Below, in pieces: positions 1-10,874 of a DNA stretch of 64,000 nt. Each line of letters begins with the position of its first letter. Position 1 is the stretch's first letter. The notes beneath the pieces are model-generated. The model was not told the origin of the DNA, did no database searches, and worked only from the letters and a program-made list of their open reading frames with translations. Origin of the DNA: Tetrapisispora phaffii CBS 4417 (taxonomy: Eukaryota > Ascomycota > Saccharomycetes > Saccharomycetales > Saccharomycetaceae). The stretch lies in the NCBI RefSeq assembly GCF_000236905.1, contig NC_016520.1, positions 930,001 to 994,000 on the forward strand. Reading direction: 5' to 3'. Both the position numbers and the translations under genes were made by a program.

Positions 1-162
1 TTAGAAAGTTCAATTTCGTTAGGTAGTCAATTTGAGTCTGTATGTGAGCTTTGGAAATCTTTCTATAACAATAATAACAATAACAGTAATGATAATAGCA
101 CTGACGATAATAAGAAAAGTAATAACAGTACCAACTCAGATGTTGGTACTGATGCTGATTGA
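1..162 (+). CDS. C-terminal end of an Asn-rich protein (partial)
   Basis: The window opens inside a reading frame that runs from base 1 to a TGA ending at 162, giving the last 53 residues of a protein. Only a short structured piece is visible (around SQFESVCELWKSFY), followed by a tail rich in Asn, Asp and Ser, which is common in yeast regulatory proteins. The frame is open for its whole length and ends just before AT-rich noncoding sequence, so it is probably a real gene end. Identity cannot be settled from 53 residues. A zinc-cluster transcription factor of the EDS1/RGT1 type is possible because EDS1 adjoins HMT1 in S. cerevisiae, but this is a guess from gene order only. Confidence 0.6.
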   Translation, partial: LESSISLGSQFESVCELWKSFYNNNNNNSNDNSTDDNKKSNNSTNSDVGTDAD

Positions 163-3100
163 AGGAACCAACAAATTAACTAGTAAATTTGAGACTGTAT
201 AATTATAATTAGGGAAATCACAATTAGGAATCTATAAGTTTAATGTGTGGTTTTTATTTTGACTTTTTGGGAAGCAAAATAAAACATGAGGGATCTATCG
301 GCATTTGAAGAATCTATACAATACCAATTCTATGATAAGTGCAATTTATTTGCAAAGGTACGAACAGACACCCACACAATCAAAGAATATTATTAATATT
401 TTTTTTTTTGTTTTTGTTTTTGTTTTATTTTTTTCATTATTTGTTTTAGGTTATTTAATAATGAAAGTTTTTCAAAAGAAGAGATCTAAAGAAATCATAA
501 TACATTGAAAATATTAACTTACTCCGAAACCTTAATTTTAGTGGCCTCAGCTTTCCGTTTAACCAACTCAATTTATAACTTAATTACTTAATTAATAACT
601 TAGAGCAAGAATCTTTAGCACACATACAACTATTCGGACAAAGCGCACTAGATACATATATAAATATATACATATACGTATATGTATATATTTACATATT
701 ATAATTATATCTGTATATCAGGGTGTTAATATTAATGAGTTAGATTGAACTCCGATTAAATTAGAACCTTAACAGAAACGTACGGTATTGTATTTATGTA
801 AGTAATAACATCAGATCTGTGCACTAATTGACGATTGAGGACGATTGTAGTACATTGATTGTGTATATCCGAATTTAACTAAATACCTCTCTCCTTCGTC
901 CTCCGTCTTTACGTACTCTTATCTATTCACGAAATATTTATGTTTCATGAGAGTTGAAGATACATAGGTATGCATTTAAGAAATAAAAATAAGGAAGGAA
1001 GATCAGAAAAAGGGAAACGGCTTTGTAATAATCGACTAAAACCCATTCATCTCTGTCTTTGTCACAATAACCTCAATTAGGTAGTTGTTTCTAAACAGTT
1101 TAAGTTATTTACTCAGAAAATTATTTGTCAATTGATTAGATTAGACTTAGAGAAACGGAATTCTGTTTGCCGGTTTTAAACAATTGGGTCAAAATCAATT
1201 AACATCATTGCACCATCGCACTCCATCGCACCATTATTTTAAATTTAACCTAATAAAACATTAGTATAACGTGATGAGAAACAACATTACCGGTAAGAAT
1301 CCCGAACTTTATATATGTTGAAATAGCAAAATATAATACATACCAGATGTGTGTACATAAATCCCTGTATATAAAATTAGATTATTTCTTAATCTTTTAA
1401 ATTGTTAAATTAATGAAAACAGAGAAAAACAGTAACTATTTCGTAATGTATATTCGCATCTTTATTACTAATTATAGTGCATACTATACATATACACATA
1501 GATATCCATCAATAGAAAATGATGCTAGCTTATATAAACCACTTATAATATTAATATTCTTTGATCTATATATATATATATATGTATTCTAGTCTTCTTT
1601 CATTTTTTTCAATTTTAATTTCCTCTGGCGCTATTATTTAATGTATGTTCTGTTTTATCTTTGTTACTTTCTTAATTGGTTTTGTCCCTTACATATACAT
1701 CATCGAAAATTATTAATGAAAATAATTATAAAAGTAATACGATTTTAAAGTGATAAATGGTTGAATGATCATGTTACTATTACAATATTTTAATTGATGT
1801 GCTGTATTTATTGTTGTTTGTTTTTTTCTGTTAAAGTAAGTATTGAGAATTAAGAAGTTTCCTTGTTTTTAATTGTGATTTTTGGGCCGTTCATTGTATC
1901 TGGGCTATTGTTACTATATTATGATAGTTTAAAATCAAGATGGATCAGAGAGATATGTATGGATTTATATATACTTATCGCACTGTTTTATTATTACAAT
2001 TGTTTGTTAATTGGCAGTATCGAAAATGATAGGAAGAATAAGTTTTTTTACTGAGTTAAAAATGGAAAAAAGAACATGAAAGATGGTTTAAAGAGGGGAA
2101 TTACGATGTTTTTATGATGTATATTTATATTTCAGTAGCATTTGATTTTGGTTGGATTAGTTTTCATATCTTAGGATAACCTATTTGTTATTAGTTTATA
2201 TGCATAATCCCATGAACTATTTATTTTTCTTTGAATTCCTGTTTTCCCTTTTTTCCCGTATTTTTCTGATCTATTTGAGTAACGATATTTTGTCATTGAC
2301 ATTTGTTTTATTACAATTACACTTACAATTGTAATGTTTGTTTTTGAACTATCGAAGTAGCACGGAAATTCTACTATCCTAACACCCATACCCCCCACTA
2401 CCTTTAGTCAGTGCTACTGAATCAAAAAATAAATCTAAAGACAAACTGATTTCATGTGTGATTGCTTGGGTTTGAATTAGATTTGCGCTAAAATATTTTA
2501 CTTTTAAAATAAAAAGGATTCTGTCTGGAACATTGAGTTGTATTTTAAATAATACTCTCGTTGTTCTGTTTTTTATTTATAAAAAAGAACATGGAATCAA
2601 TTGAAATGTCTAATTTATTGTTAACCTCTGTGCGATTCACATATTAATCTATATTTTCTATGATTCTCAAACAGATTTGTTAGTTATAGAAAATTATTCC
2701 TCCATTTTTTATATATATAAAATACATGCAAGTGTATATTGAGTTTCTTTTTTGATTGGATATTTTACTTCTCAGTTTTTTATTGTAATTTTCATTAATA
2801 AAATAGAAAGAAAAAGTTAAAATCCATTTATTGAAGGCTTATTTTGAACAATTAAGGAAATTTCTACAGAACATAAAACATATAACATATAAATGCTTGC
2901 AAATTAAGATATTGAGATATAAGATGTCTTTGATTCCATTGTCGATTTTCATATCAAACGCTTTAGATTTTCAAATTATCTTTTCTATATAATTTTTCAT
3001 TTTCAATTGCGATTGGAATTATTTTGAGGTTTTATGTTAAATTTTAAATTAATATGAACTTGGAAGAATGAGGTTAATGAATGAAAAATCATTGTTTATT

Positions 3101-3900
3101 GACCAGTGGAACGTTATTGACATATATATATTCACTATTTTTTTAGGGTGTTCTTTTTGATCTGGTTTGTTTTCATGTATACATGATTATAATCATGTAT
3201 AATCATGCATCTACATTTAATTAACCATTTTGTTGTCTTTTGAATTTTTTTTGATGTGATTGTCATTCTAATTCTACGTTCATTTGTGTCAAGTTCAGAT
3301 ATTTTTTTAAAAATCGAACATATCAAGTGTCAAAATAATCAATTAATACTTTTTGGAATTATGTTTTTTTTTTTTGCAATTACCATTTGAATTCTTTTAT
3401 GTTTTTAAATAGCACTCTCACTCACAATTTTTTTCCCCTTTGCTTTTATATTTTTATTATAAAAATGGTAAAACAAATCTTACAAGATTATAGTGTACAC
3501 ATTTATTTAATTCCTACATTTCTCTATAATTACAGACGTTCTTGTTTCATCAAATATCAGATCTGTCACTACCCCTTTCTTTTCTTTTTTACCCGTTTAG
3601 GTTAATTTCTAATATGCCGAAAACGAAAAATTTTTACCATATCTATTCAGATTTGATTCTTTTCCAAAGAAAAATAAGGTTTTTGAGAAGAGATGAGGTA
3701 GTTCAAAACAATTATTTATTCTTCATTATTTTATATATATTGAGCTTGGTTATTGAACTATCAAAATATTTTAAAAAGCATGAATTTAAAATATTACTTC
3801 ATCCAATCTTTTGTTGTTAGATAAAAATAACCGTAAAACAAGTTTAACTCATACCGATATAAATATCAAACTTTATCTTTATATTTATATTATAGGCAAG
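163..3900. other. 3.7-kb gene-poor AT-rich intergenic region
   Basis: No convincing gene is seen. Small open frames (for example 332-508, whose predicted membrane segment comes from a T-rich run) look like by-products of low-complexity DNA. TA-rich tracts occur at about 650-700 and 1570-1585. A Reb1-type motif TTACCCG lies at 3589-3595, about 305 bp upstream of the HMT1 start, and probably belongs to the HMT1 promoter. No tRNA, centromere or LTR signature was recognised. The length is unusual for a compact yeast genome. Confidence 0.6.
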
Positions 3901-4947
3901 ATGAGTAAAACTACTGTTAACCAATCTGCTACAGTTAAAGAGAACCTAGCTGATACTGAACAGCACTATTTCAATTCTTACGACCATTATGGTATTCACG
4001 AGGAAATGTTACAAGATACTGTTCGTACTTTATCTTACAGAAATGCTATCATTCAAAACAAAGATTTCTTCAAAGATAAAATTGTTTTAGATGTCGGTTG
4101 TGGTACTGGTATTTTGTCTATGTTTGCTGCTAAACATGGTGCTAAACATGTCATTGGTGTCGATATGTCTTCTATTATTGAAATGGCCGGAAGATTAGTT
4201 GAAATTAACGGTTATTCCGATAAGATTACTTTACTACGTGGTAAATTGGAAGATATCGACTTACCATTTCCAAAGGTTGATATTATTATATCTGAATGGA
4301 TGGGTTATTTCTTACTATATGAGAGTATGTTAGATACTGTGCTATATGCTCGTGATAAATATTTAGTAGAAGGTGGTTTAATTTTCCCAGATAAATGTTC
4401 AATTCACGTGGCTGGTTTAGAAGATTCCCATTACAAAACTGAAAAGTTGGATTATTGGCAAGATGTATATGGTTTTGATTATTCGCCATTCATTCCATTA
4501 GTTATGAGAGAACCAATCGTGGACACCGTTGATAATGCAGCTGTCAACACCTCAAAAAATAAAATTATTGAATTCGACTTGAATACTGTAACACTTGATG
4601 ACTTAGTCTTTTCAGTTCCATTCAAGATAATTTCTAAAAGACATGATTACATCAATGGTTTAATTACTTGGTTTGACATTGAATTTCCAGCTCCAAAGGG
4701 TAAGAAAGCCATCACTTTCTCCACCGGTGCTCACGCCCCATACACTCATTGGAAACAAACTGTATTTTACCTTGCCGATGACTTAGAATGTGAAGTTGGT
4801 GACGTTTTAGAAGGTCAAATAACTTCAATTCCAAACAAAAGAAATAACAGAGATCTGGACATTACCATCGAATACGAATTCAAAGCCGAAGGTGTCGAAA
4901 AAGAAGAGAGATCTAAAAAGAATAAAAATACGTACATCATGCATTGA
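3901..4947 (+). CDS. HMT1: Type I protein arginine N-methyltransferase (Hmt1/Rmt1)
   Basis: This 348-aa protein transfers methyl groups from S-adenosylmethionine to arginines of RGG-type nuclear proteins, including shuttling hnRNPs and fibrillarin, and is mainly nuclear in yeast. The AdoMet-binding motif VLDVGCGTG is near residues 61-69, the double-E loop SEWMGYFLLYES near 131-142, and the THW loop near 281. The open frame extends upstream to 3811, but the start at 3901 is chosen because MSKTTVNQSATVKENLADTE aligns with the N-terminus of the yeast protein and length matches the family (348 aa). No truncation or odd residue was seen. A probable substrate, the RGG-rich NOP1 product, is encoded in the same window. 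Confidence 0.97.
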   Translation: MSKTTVNQSATVKENLADTEQHYFNSYDHYGIHEEMLQDTVRTLSYRNAIIQNKDFFKDKIVLDVGCGTGILSMFAAKHGAKHVIGVDMSSIIEMAGRLVEINGYSDKITLLRGKLEDIDLPFPKVDIIISEWMGYFLLYESMLDTVLYARDKYLVEGGLIFPDKCSIHVAGLEDSHYKTEKLDYWQDVYGFDYSPFIPLVMREPIVDTVDNAAVNTSKNKIIEFDLNTVTLDDLVFSVPFKIISKRHDYINGLITWFDIEFPAPKGKKAITFSTGAHAPYTHWKQTVFYLADDLECEVGDVLEGQITSIPNKRNNRDLDITIEYEFKAEGVEKEERSKKNKNTYIMH

Positions 4948-6003
4948 TGCATTAACTAGTTTGGTAGATTATATAATAATTAATCTATATATGTATCTAT
5001 ATATACATCGTTGTCATTATTCCTTTAAAATTATTTACATTTGAAATAAAAACACATTCCTTATAAGACTTAAGTTAAATAGCAATAAGTAATTAACCCC
5101 ATATATAATGACTAGGAGATAAAATATGTAAACTAATATGGTTCCACCTCTTATCCGAATGCAATTGCCATCTTATATCTTATGATTTATTCTACCAAGA
5201 GTAAAAACCTTATTCAGTCGTTTGATAAATTCAGATAACTTATGAACAAGTTACCCTCGTTTCAAATTTCCAGCATATAAGGTAACATTTCCTCTTGCGC
5301 TACTACTGCGTATATGTTTTACTGTATTTACGGTTTAGTTGTTTTCGAGATGAGATGAGATGACATTGACAGATGAAAACTTTTGCCGTTTAACTCATTA
5401 CTATGAAGATGATGATGGATGCCTACTGTATCATATTATTGCATGTGCATTTTAAGTTGATTCATCATCATTAGTTTTTTGTTAACGAATAAAGGTGGAA
5501 TACAGGTACATTATTAATTCAATTCGTCAAGAGGTATTGTTTGAATCTTTTACTCTATTAACTTTTTCCAGAGCTTTGCTGTTTTTTTCTTTGTCTTGAA
5601 GTTCGTTTCTTGTTTTTTTTTTCAAATTTCCAAAACTTTGGCCATTGTTATTCGTATTTGCTTGCTCTCTAGTTATTATTTTCATTTTTTATACAGTAGT
5701 GAAAAGTATATATTCATTTTCTAAGCCAACTTTTTTAAACGGTTTCCAATACCAATTATCATTATTATCATTAACAATAACTTTATTCATTTTTATAAAA
5801 AGAAGTTTGATTTTATAAATCGCTATTTGGTATTTAAAAGTAACTTTATAACTTTATTGTTCTCTAGTTTATTTGAAATTGTTTTGTATGACTTAGAGCT
5901 CAGTAAGAATTGTATTTGATATTCAAAATTACAAACGCGTAATTATTTGTTGGTTTTTAAAACTGGATTATTGATATTATAACTGAAATTTAATATTGAA
6001 ACA
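4948..6003. other. HMT1-CDS1 intergenic region, CDS1 promoter
   Basis: This is 1.06 kb of noncoding sequence. A CATGTG core at 5442-5447 resembles the bHLH (Ino2/Ino4-type) half of a UAS-INO element, but the flanking bases do not match the full consensus. A short GATGA repeat lies near 5347-5363. No RNA gene was recognised. Confidence 0.4.
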
Positions 6004-7296
6004 ATGGCAAAGAAGAAGAATGCTTCCAAGAATAAATCCAATCCTAATTCTAAAGGAACTTCTTCCAAGGAAGTAAAGCAACAGGCCAATCAGCCTGTTA
6101 AGGCTGAAAGTAAGAAATATAACTTTCTTATCAGAACAATCTGGACATTTGTTATGATTGCTGGGTTTTTTGCAACTTTAGCTTCTGGTCACATCTACTG
6201 TATACTATTGATAACATTATGTCAAGTGTTCGCTTTCAAAGAAATTATTGCTGTAACTGGTGCATCAGGTAGTGAAAAGAATTTACCATTGACAAAGACT
6301 TTGAACTGGTACTTTTTGGTAACAATTTTATATTACTTAGATGGTAAAACTTTGTTCATTTTCTTCCATGACTTCTTATTTGACCATCCATTGTTATCAT
6401 CGATCGTATCGCATCATAAAATAATCTGTTACTTTATGTATCTATTGGGAATTGTTTTTTTTGTTTGTACATTAAGAAAAGGCTTCCTAAAGTTCCAATT
6501 TGGTTCATTTTGCATTACTCACGTTGTTTTACTTTTAATTGTCTTCCAAGCTCATTTGATCATTAAGAATGTGATTAGTGGTTTATTCTGGTTTTTAGTT
6601 CCATGCGGTTTAGTTATCATTAATGATATATTTGCCTATCTATGTGGTATAACTTTTGGTCGTACTAGATTGATCGAAATATCACCAAAGAAAACTTTGG
6701 AAGGTTTCGTGGGTGCATGGTTCTTTACAGCTATTGGTAGTATTATTTTAACCAGATTATTGTTGCCTTTCGACTATTTGAAGTGTCCTGTTCAAGATAT
6801 CAATACAAACTTCTTCAGTAACTTAACCTGTGATTTAAACCCTGTATTTTTAGCACAACAATACAAGTTACCCCCAATGGTGTTTGATGCATTTGGTTTA
6901 TCAATTGTCACAATTAGACCAATTTATTTCCATGTATTGAACTTAGCTACTTTTGCATCCTTATTTGCTCCATTTGGTGGCTTTTTTGCATCTGGTTTAA
7001 AGAGAACGTTTAAAGTAAAAGATTTCGGTGACTCAATTCCAGGACATGGTGGCATTACAGACAGAATCGATTGTCAATTCATTATGGGATCATTTACTAA
7101 CTTATACTTCGAAACTTTTATCAGTGAGAATAGAATAACCGTAGAAACTGTCATATCAACAATTTTGATGAATTTCGATGATAAACAAATCTTAGAATTG
7201 ATGACCTCATTAGCAACGTTGTTGTTCAAGAAGGGCTCTATTAAGGAAAATTCATTCAAGAAGCTAACCAAATTATTAACAGAAGTTAATAAGTAA
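6004..7296 (+). CDS. CDS1: Phosphatidate cytidylyltransferase (CDP-diacylglycerol synthase)
   Basis: Makes CDP-diacylglycerol from phosphatidic acid and CTP, the branch point for phosphatidylinositol, phosphatidylserine and cardiolipin. It is an integral ER membrane protein. The 430-aa product has a Lys/Ser-rich soluble N-terminus (about 1-40) and multiple hydrophobic segments. It carries the family signature near residues 329-355: SGLKRTFKVKDFGDSIPGHG followed by GITDRID. The family member in S. cerevisiae is slightly longer (457 aa). The ATG at 6004 is preceded by adenines and stop codons. Neighbours HMT1 and YPK3 match the S. cerevisiae YBR034-YBR028 order. Confidence 0.97.
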   Translation: MAKKKNASKNKSNPNSKGTSSKEVKQQANQPVKAESKKYNFLIRTIWTFVMIAGFFATLASGHIYCILLITLCQVFAFKEIIAVTGASGSEKNLPLTKTLNWYFLVTILYYLDGKTLFIFFHDFLFDHPLLSSIVSHHKIICYFMYLLGIVFFVCTLRKGFLKFQFGSFCITHVVLLLIVFQAHLIIKNVISGLFWFLVPCGLVIINDIFAYLCGITFGRTRLIEISPKKTLEGFVGAWFFTAIGSIILTRLLLPFDYLKCPVQDINTNFFSNLTCDLNPVFLAQQYKLPPMVFDAFGLSIVTIRPIYFHVLNLATFASLFAPFGGFFASGLKRTFKVKDFGDSIPGHGGITDRIDCQFIMGSFTNLYFETFISENRITVETVISTILMNFDDKQILELMTSLATLLFKKGSIKENSFKKLTKLLTEVNK

Positions 7297-7398
7297 TTAT
7301 CGAACTAAAATACTATTTCAAATTATAAAAATATACTAATCATCTTTTCGTAATTTTCATGTAATCTTTTTATATAAGGGCATTTCTATTATACAGTG

Positions 7399-7400
<2 letters not shown>

Positions 7401-7457
<57 letters not shown>
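7401..7457. repeat. (TAA)19 trinucleotide microsatellite
   Basis: An uninterrupted run of 19 TAA units lies in the 395-bp spacer between the CDS1 stop and the YPK3 start. It is noncoding and probably polymorphic in length. Confidence 0.95.
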
Positions 7458-7459
<2 letters not shown>

Positions 7460-7666
7460 TTATGTGCATTATTTTCATTTTTTATATACTCTTACTTAGT
7501 TCTCGGAATGACTTCAAGATAATATTGACTAACCGAAAATTCTTAATATAGAAAATTGGTTTTTTCACTTATTTAAGAAACAATTGAAATGACAATGCAA
7601 TATTTTTAACTAACAATTCTCGCTAAGTATATTAAATATATTAGAAATAAGTATCTTATATAACAT

Positions 7667-7702
7667 ATGAGTTGTGTACGGACGAGGAATAATGATATTT
7701 AG
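7667..7702 (+). promoter_or_regulatory. Upstream ORF overlapping the YPK3 start codon
   Basis: An ATG at 7667 opens an 11-codon frame ending in TAG at 7700-7702. It is out of frame with YPK3 and overlaps the YPK3 ATG at 7692. If transcripts start upstream of 7667, this uORF would reduce translation of the kinase. Whether it lies in the mRNA is not shown by the sequence. Confidence 0.45.
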
Positions 7703-9233
7703 TTTAGATGAAGAATTAGAGAGTTTGTCATTAAATAAGACTCCTGGAAACGCAATAGAAAGTGACAATGAGTCACCTATAGATGACAATTTTCTACCTG
7801 TCAGTTCAAAACCTATTTTTGGATCAGACAGTAGAGGGAGGAGAAGATCATCTGTATATGAGAAACTTCAGGTAATGAAACCAACTGGTTCAAAAAATTT
7901 AGAAATCCCAACTTTTAGTACATCGTTGTCATCTTCTGTTATTTCTAGAGGTGGAGTAATTTTGAATCTAAGTGAAGACGGTAATATTGGAATTAAAGAT
8001 TTAAGTAGGAACATTAATGATTTCAAGCCTGTTAGGGTGTTAGGTAAGGGCGCCTATGGTAAAGTTATCCTTGTTAAAGATAAAAAATCGAAAAAACTTT
8101 ATGCGATGAAACAACTGAAGAAAGCAGAAATTGTAATAGTAGATGATAATAATGGCAATAATAATATTAGTGATAGTGAAACGACAATTGCTCATACATT
8201 ATCTCAAAAAATCAAATCGGAAACTAATTTAACAAAACGTATAGAAAGAACATTTGCCGAAAAGGTAATTTTATCTGAACTAGAACATCCAAACATTGTA
8301 AAATTATTTTATGCATTTCACGATCATTCAAAGCTATATCTTATATTACAATATATTCCAGGTGGTGAATTATTTTTCCATCTGAAAGAACAAGGAACTT
8401 TAAATGAAGATGTAGTAGCATTTTATGGTGCAGAGATAAGTTGTGCTTTGAAATTTCTTCATGAAAAAGGTATTGTTTACAGAGATTTAAAGCCTGAAAA
8501 TTGTTTATTGAATTATACAGGGCATTTAGTATTGACAGATTTTGGCTTAAGTAAAAAGGGTGTCAAGAAAGAGATTCCGGGCGCAGATGAAGATGTTGCT
8601 GAACTGTATTCCATTATTGGAACGCCAGAATATTGTGCACCAGAAATATTGGAAGGATTGCCATATACTCAAAATTGTGATTGGTATTCATTGGGTTGTT
8701 TAATATATGATATGTTAGTTGGTAAGCCTCCGTTTGTAGGCGCTAATCATAAGATTATCTTAAATAAAATCAAAAAAGATAAGACTGGAGCAAAGATCCC
8801 GTACTATTTAAGTGACGGTATGAAGGATATATTATGTTGGTTATTGAAGAAAGATTGCTCCAAGAGATGGGATGTCGATAAATATTGGAAAGAATCTCAA
8901 CATTCTAAGAAGATAGAGAAAAAAAATAAGAAAGAAAGAGTACTAATATTTCAATCACATTTTATATTCAGAAAAATTAACTGGTTTCTAATGGAAAATG
9001 GTGATTTACAAAGAACAAGCATGGGACCCATTGTTCCATTAATCACAGATTGGGAACTGGCTGAAAATTTTGATGAGGTATTTACATCGATGTCATATAC
9101 TGATGATGAGTTTGAGATGCCGTCTGATACTTTTGAAAACGCTGTCGATATTAAAGAGAAGAAGAATATGAATGATTTATTTAAAGGATTTAGTTATAAA
9201 GCCAGTGGGAGTTATTTAGAAAGATATTTTTAA
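7692..9233 (+). CDS. YPK3: AGC-family protein kinase, Ypk3 (S6 kinase-like)
   Basis: A 513-aa serine/threonine kinase. In S. cerevisiae Ypk3 acts below TORC1 and phosphorylates ribosomal protein S6. The regulatory N-terminus covers about 1-110. The glycine loop GKGAYGKV is near 117-124, followed by the lysine motif YAMK, the AGC-type catalytic loop YRDLKPEN near 262, DFG, and SIIGTPEYCAPE in the activation loop. The C-terminal hydrophobic motif FKGFSY near 496 is the expected TORC1-dependent site. A Ser/Asn-rich insert separates the ATP-binding strands. The frame is open further upstream only through a GTG, so the ATG at 7692 (MIFSLDEELESL) is the likely start. Confidence 0.93.
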   Translation: MIFSLDEELESLSLNKTPGNAIESDNESPIDDNFLPVSSKPIFGSDSRGRRRSSVYEKLQVMKPTGSKNLEIPTFSTSLSSSVISRGGVILNLSEDGNIGIKDLSRNINDFKPVRVLGKGAYGKVILVKDKKSKKLYAMKQLKKAEIVIVDDNNGNNNISDSETTIAHTLSQKIKSETNLTKRIERTFAEKVILSELEHPNIVKLFYAFHDHSKLYLILQYIPGGELFFHLKEQGTLNEDVVAFYGAEISCALKFLHEKGIVYRDLKPENCLLNYTGHLVLTDFGLSKKGVKKEIPGADEDVAELYSIIGTPEYCAPEILEGLPYTQNCDWYSLGCLIYDMLVGKPPFVGANHKIILNKIKKDKTGAKIPYYLSDGMKDILCWLLKKDCSKRWDVDKYWKESQHSKKIEKKNKKERVLIFQSHFIFRKINWFLMENGDLQRTSMGPIVPLITDWELAENFDEVFTSMSYTDDEFEMPSDTFENAVDIKEKKNMNDLFKGFSYKASGSYLERYF

Positions 9234-9404
9234 CTATGTAAAGACTATTTTATGCATGTAAGTATGGATATGTTATATTTAATGAAGGTAAATAAATAAT
9301 AAAATGATTGTTATGTATGTAATGTATATATAATATTATTTTTGTTATAAACTGATTTATGCTTTGAGTGAAATAGAAGTGAATATAATAGCACCGCTAC
9401 TAAA

Positions 9405-10874
9405 TCAATGGAAATGTCTTAATTTAAAAAACGAAACTGACAAAATAATGCAGCATATTGCCAAAGCTAGGTAACCAATGACTTCCCATCTAACGATGTA
9501 GGTTTGATTTGGTTCGCAGATCCATTCAGCTAAACCCATTACTATGATAGCACCTAAGGCGGTAGTTGGTGCATATTCTGGAATAGTATTTCTATTCAGG
9601 AATAATAATGATAATAAATGTGGGACAGCTCCAAATACAATTGAGGCGAATATTGGTAACCAAAAAGATTTACCGCTGTATAATAAAGATGCAGTTTCGC
9701 TTGACAATTTTGGGAAGAATGGTAATAGGATACACATGTTAATCAAACCGATCCAAGCTAAATGATTTCCTTGTTTAACTAAAGTGCTTTTATTTTTATT
9801 AAACCAACGGTTATACAAAACAGCGAATGGGCCCACTGGTAAAGAACCCAGACCACAAATCAATGTACCTTTCAATCTATCGAATAAGAATGGATCATTC
9901 AATTCACCTGTTTCTTTATTGATGGATAATTTACCTGCCAATAAATCGCAAGTTGCTTTTGTATAGGAGACTACTAATACACCTGACAATGCAATCATCA
10001 TGATAATATAATTTCTAAAGACACTTTTTCTTCTGGATAAACCACAAATACCGTATAATAAAATTGTTATTTCAAAGATTGAAGTACTTTGAATTAAAGA
10101 AATATCAAAAGCAGGAGCAATGGAGAGAGACGATAAGAAAGCAAAAACCGGGATTAAAATCAAAATTGATAGCAACAACAATTTAAAAAAATATCTTGTT
10201 TTCCTCCAACCTTGTGCTCTTCTACTGATTGAAAGTCTACGTCTTTGTCTTGGATTACGTCTTAACCTTTCTTGAGGATGAGAAGGGATCGCATTTAATT
10301 CAATATCCTCTTGTCCGATGCCAAGTCCCTCAGTACTGTCAGTGAACTGTTGAACATTATTTTCATTAATTTCATTACTGAACATTTGCTGATTTTCACC
10401 ATTTAAATCACTTTTAGATGGTGATTTTTGTTGATCTTGTTGTTCTTTTTGTGGAGTAGGAGTTGATAAAGATGAAGTAGAAGCAAATGAATTTGATATT
10501 CTATTTTCTTGGATGTCAGTGGAGTGTTGTTGTATATTCATTTCATTATCATTGTTGTTATTATTGTTATCATTATTATCATTATTGTTATTGTTTCTCT
10601 CAACATCATGACTATTGCTACCATCAATATCTATTGGTTCATCATTTGTAATAGGTAATATATGTTTTCTTATGCTGTAATCAGGTAGTAGTTTTGATAA
10701 TGGAAATACTAGTAACCAAGTAGCAAAGTAAAGAAAAGTTAAATAAACAGTGATTGAATTATTTGTATTATTAGCCAAATTTTGATCATTATTAAAATTG
10801 TGAATAGAAGACAAACATTTTGTCTCAACTACATAACCAATCACCGCACTAATCCAATAAATATTAACGTTCAT
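9405..10874 (-). CDS. DMT/SLC35-like multi-pass membrane transporter
   Basis: A 489-aa membrane protein with about eight to ten hydrophobic segments. The first two lie at the N-terminus. A long Asn/Asp/Gln-rich hydrophilic stretch of roughly 170 residues follows, and the remaining segments fill the C-terminal 260 residues. Arrangement and sequence (for example SIAPAFDISLIQSTSIFE and a late glycine-containing helix) suggest the drug/metabolite transporter superfamily, perhaps related to SLC35F or to vacuolar Yml018c/Thi74. I do not recognise the exact orthologue or substrate. The frame extends upstream only through a TTG codon, so the ATG at 10874 (MNVNIYWIS) is chosen. It is transcribed toward YPK3, tail to tail. 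Confidence 0.7.
   Translation of the reverse strand: MNVNIYWISAVIGYVVETKCLSSIHNFNNDQNLANNTNNSITVYLTFLYFATWLLVFPLSKLLPDYSIRKHILPITNDEPIDIDGSNSHDVERNNNNNDNNDNNNNNNDNEMNIQQHSTDIQENRISNSFASTSSLSTPTPQKEQQDQQKSPSKSDLNGENQQMFSNEINENNVQQFTDSTEGLGIGQEDIELNAIPSHPQERLRRNPRQRRRLSISRRAQGWRKTRYFFKLLLLSILILIPVFAFLSSLSIAPAFDISLIQSTSIFEITILLYGICGLSRRKSVFRNYIIMMIALSGVLVVSYTKATCDLLAGKLSINKETGELNDPFLFDRLKGTLICGLGSLPVGPFAVLYNRWFNKNKSTLVKQGNHLAWIGLINMCILLPFFPKLSSETASLLYSGKSFWLPIFASIVFGAVPHLLSLLFLNRNTIPEYAPTTALGAIIVMGLAEWICEPNQTYIVRWEVIGYLALAICCIILSVSFFKLRHFH

Noticed and set aside
332..508. 58-codon frame with predicted membrane segment
   Set aside because: The hydrophobic part is encoded by a T-rich run, and no related small protein was recognised.
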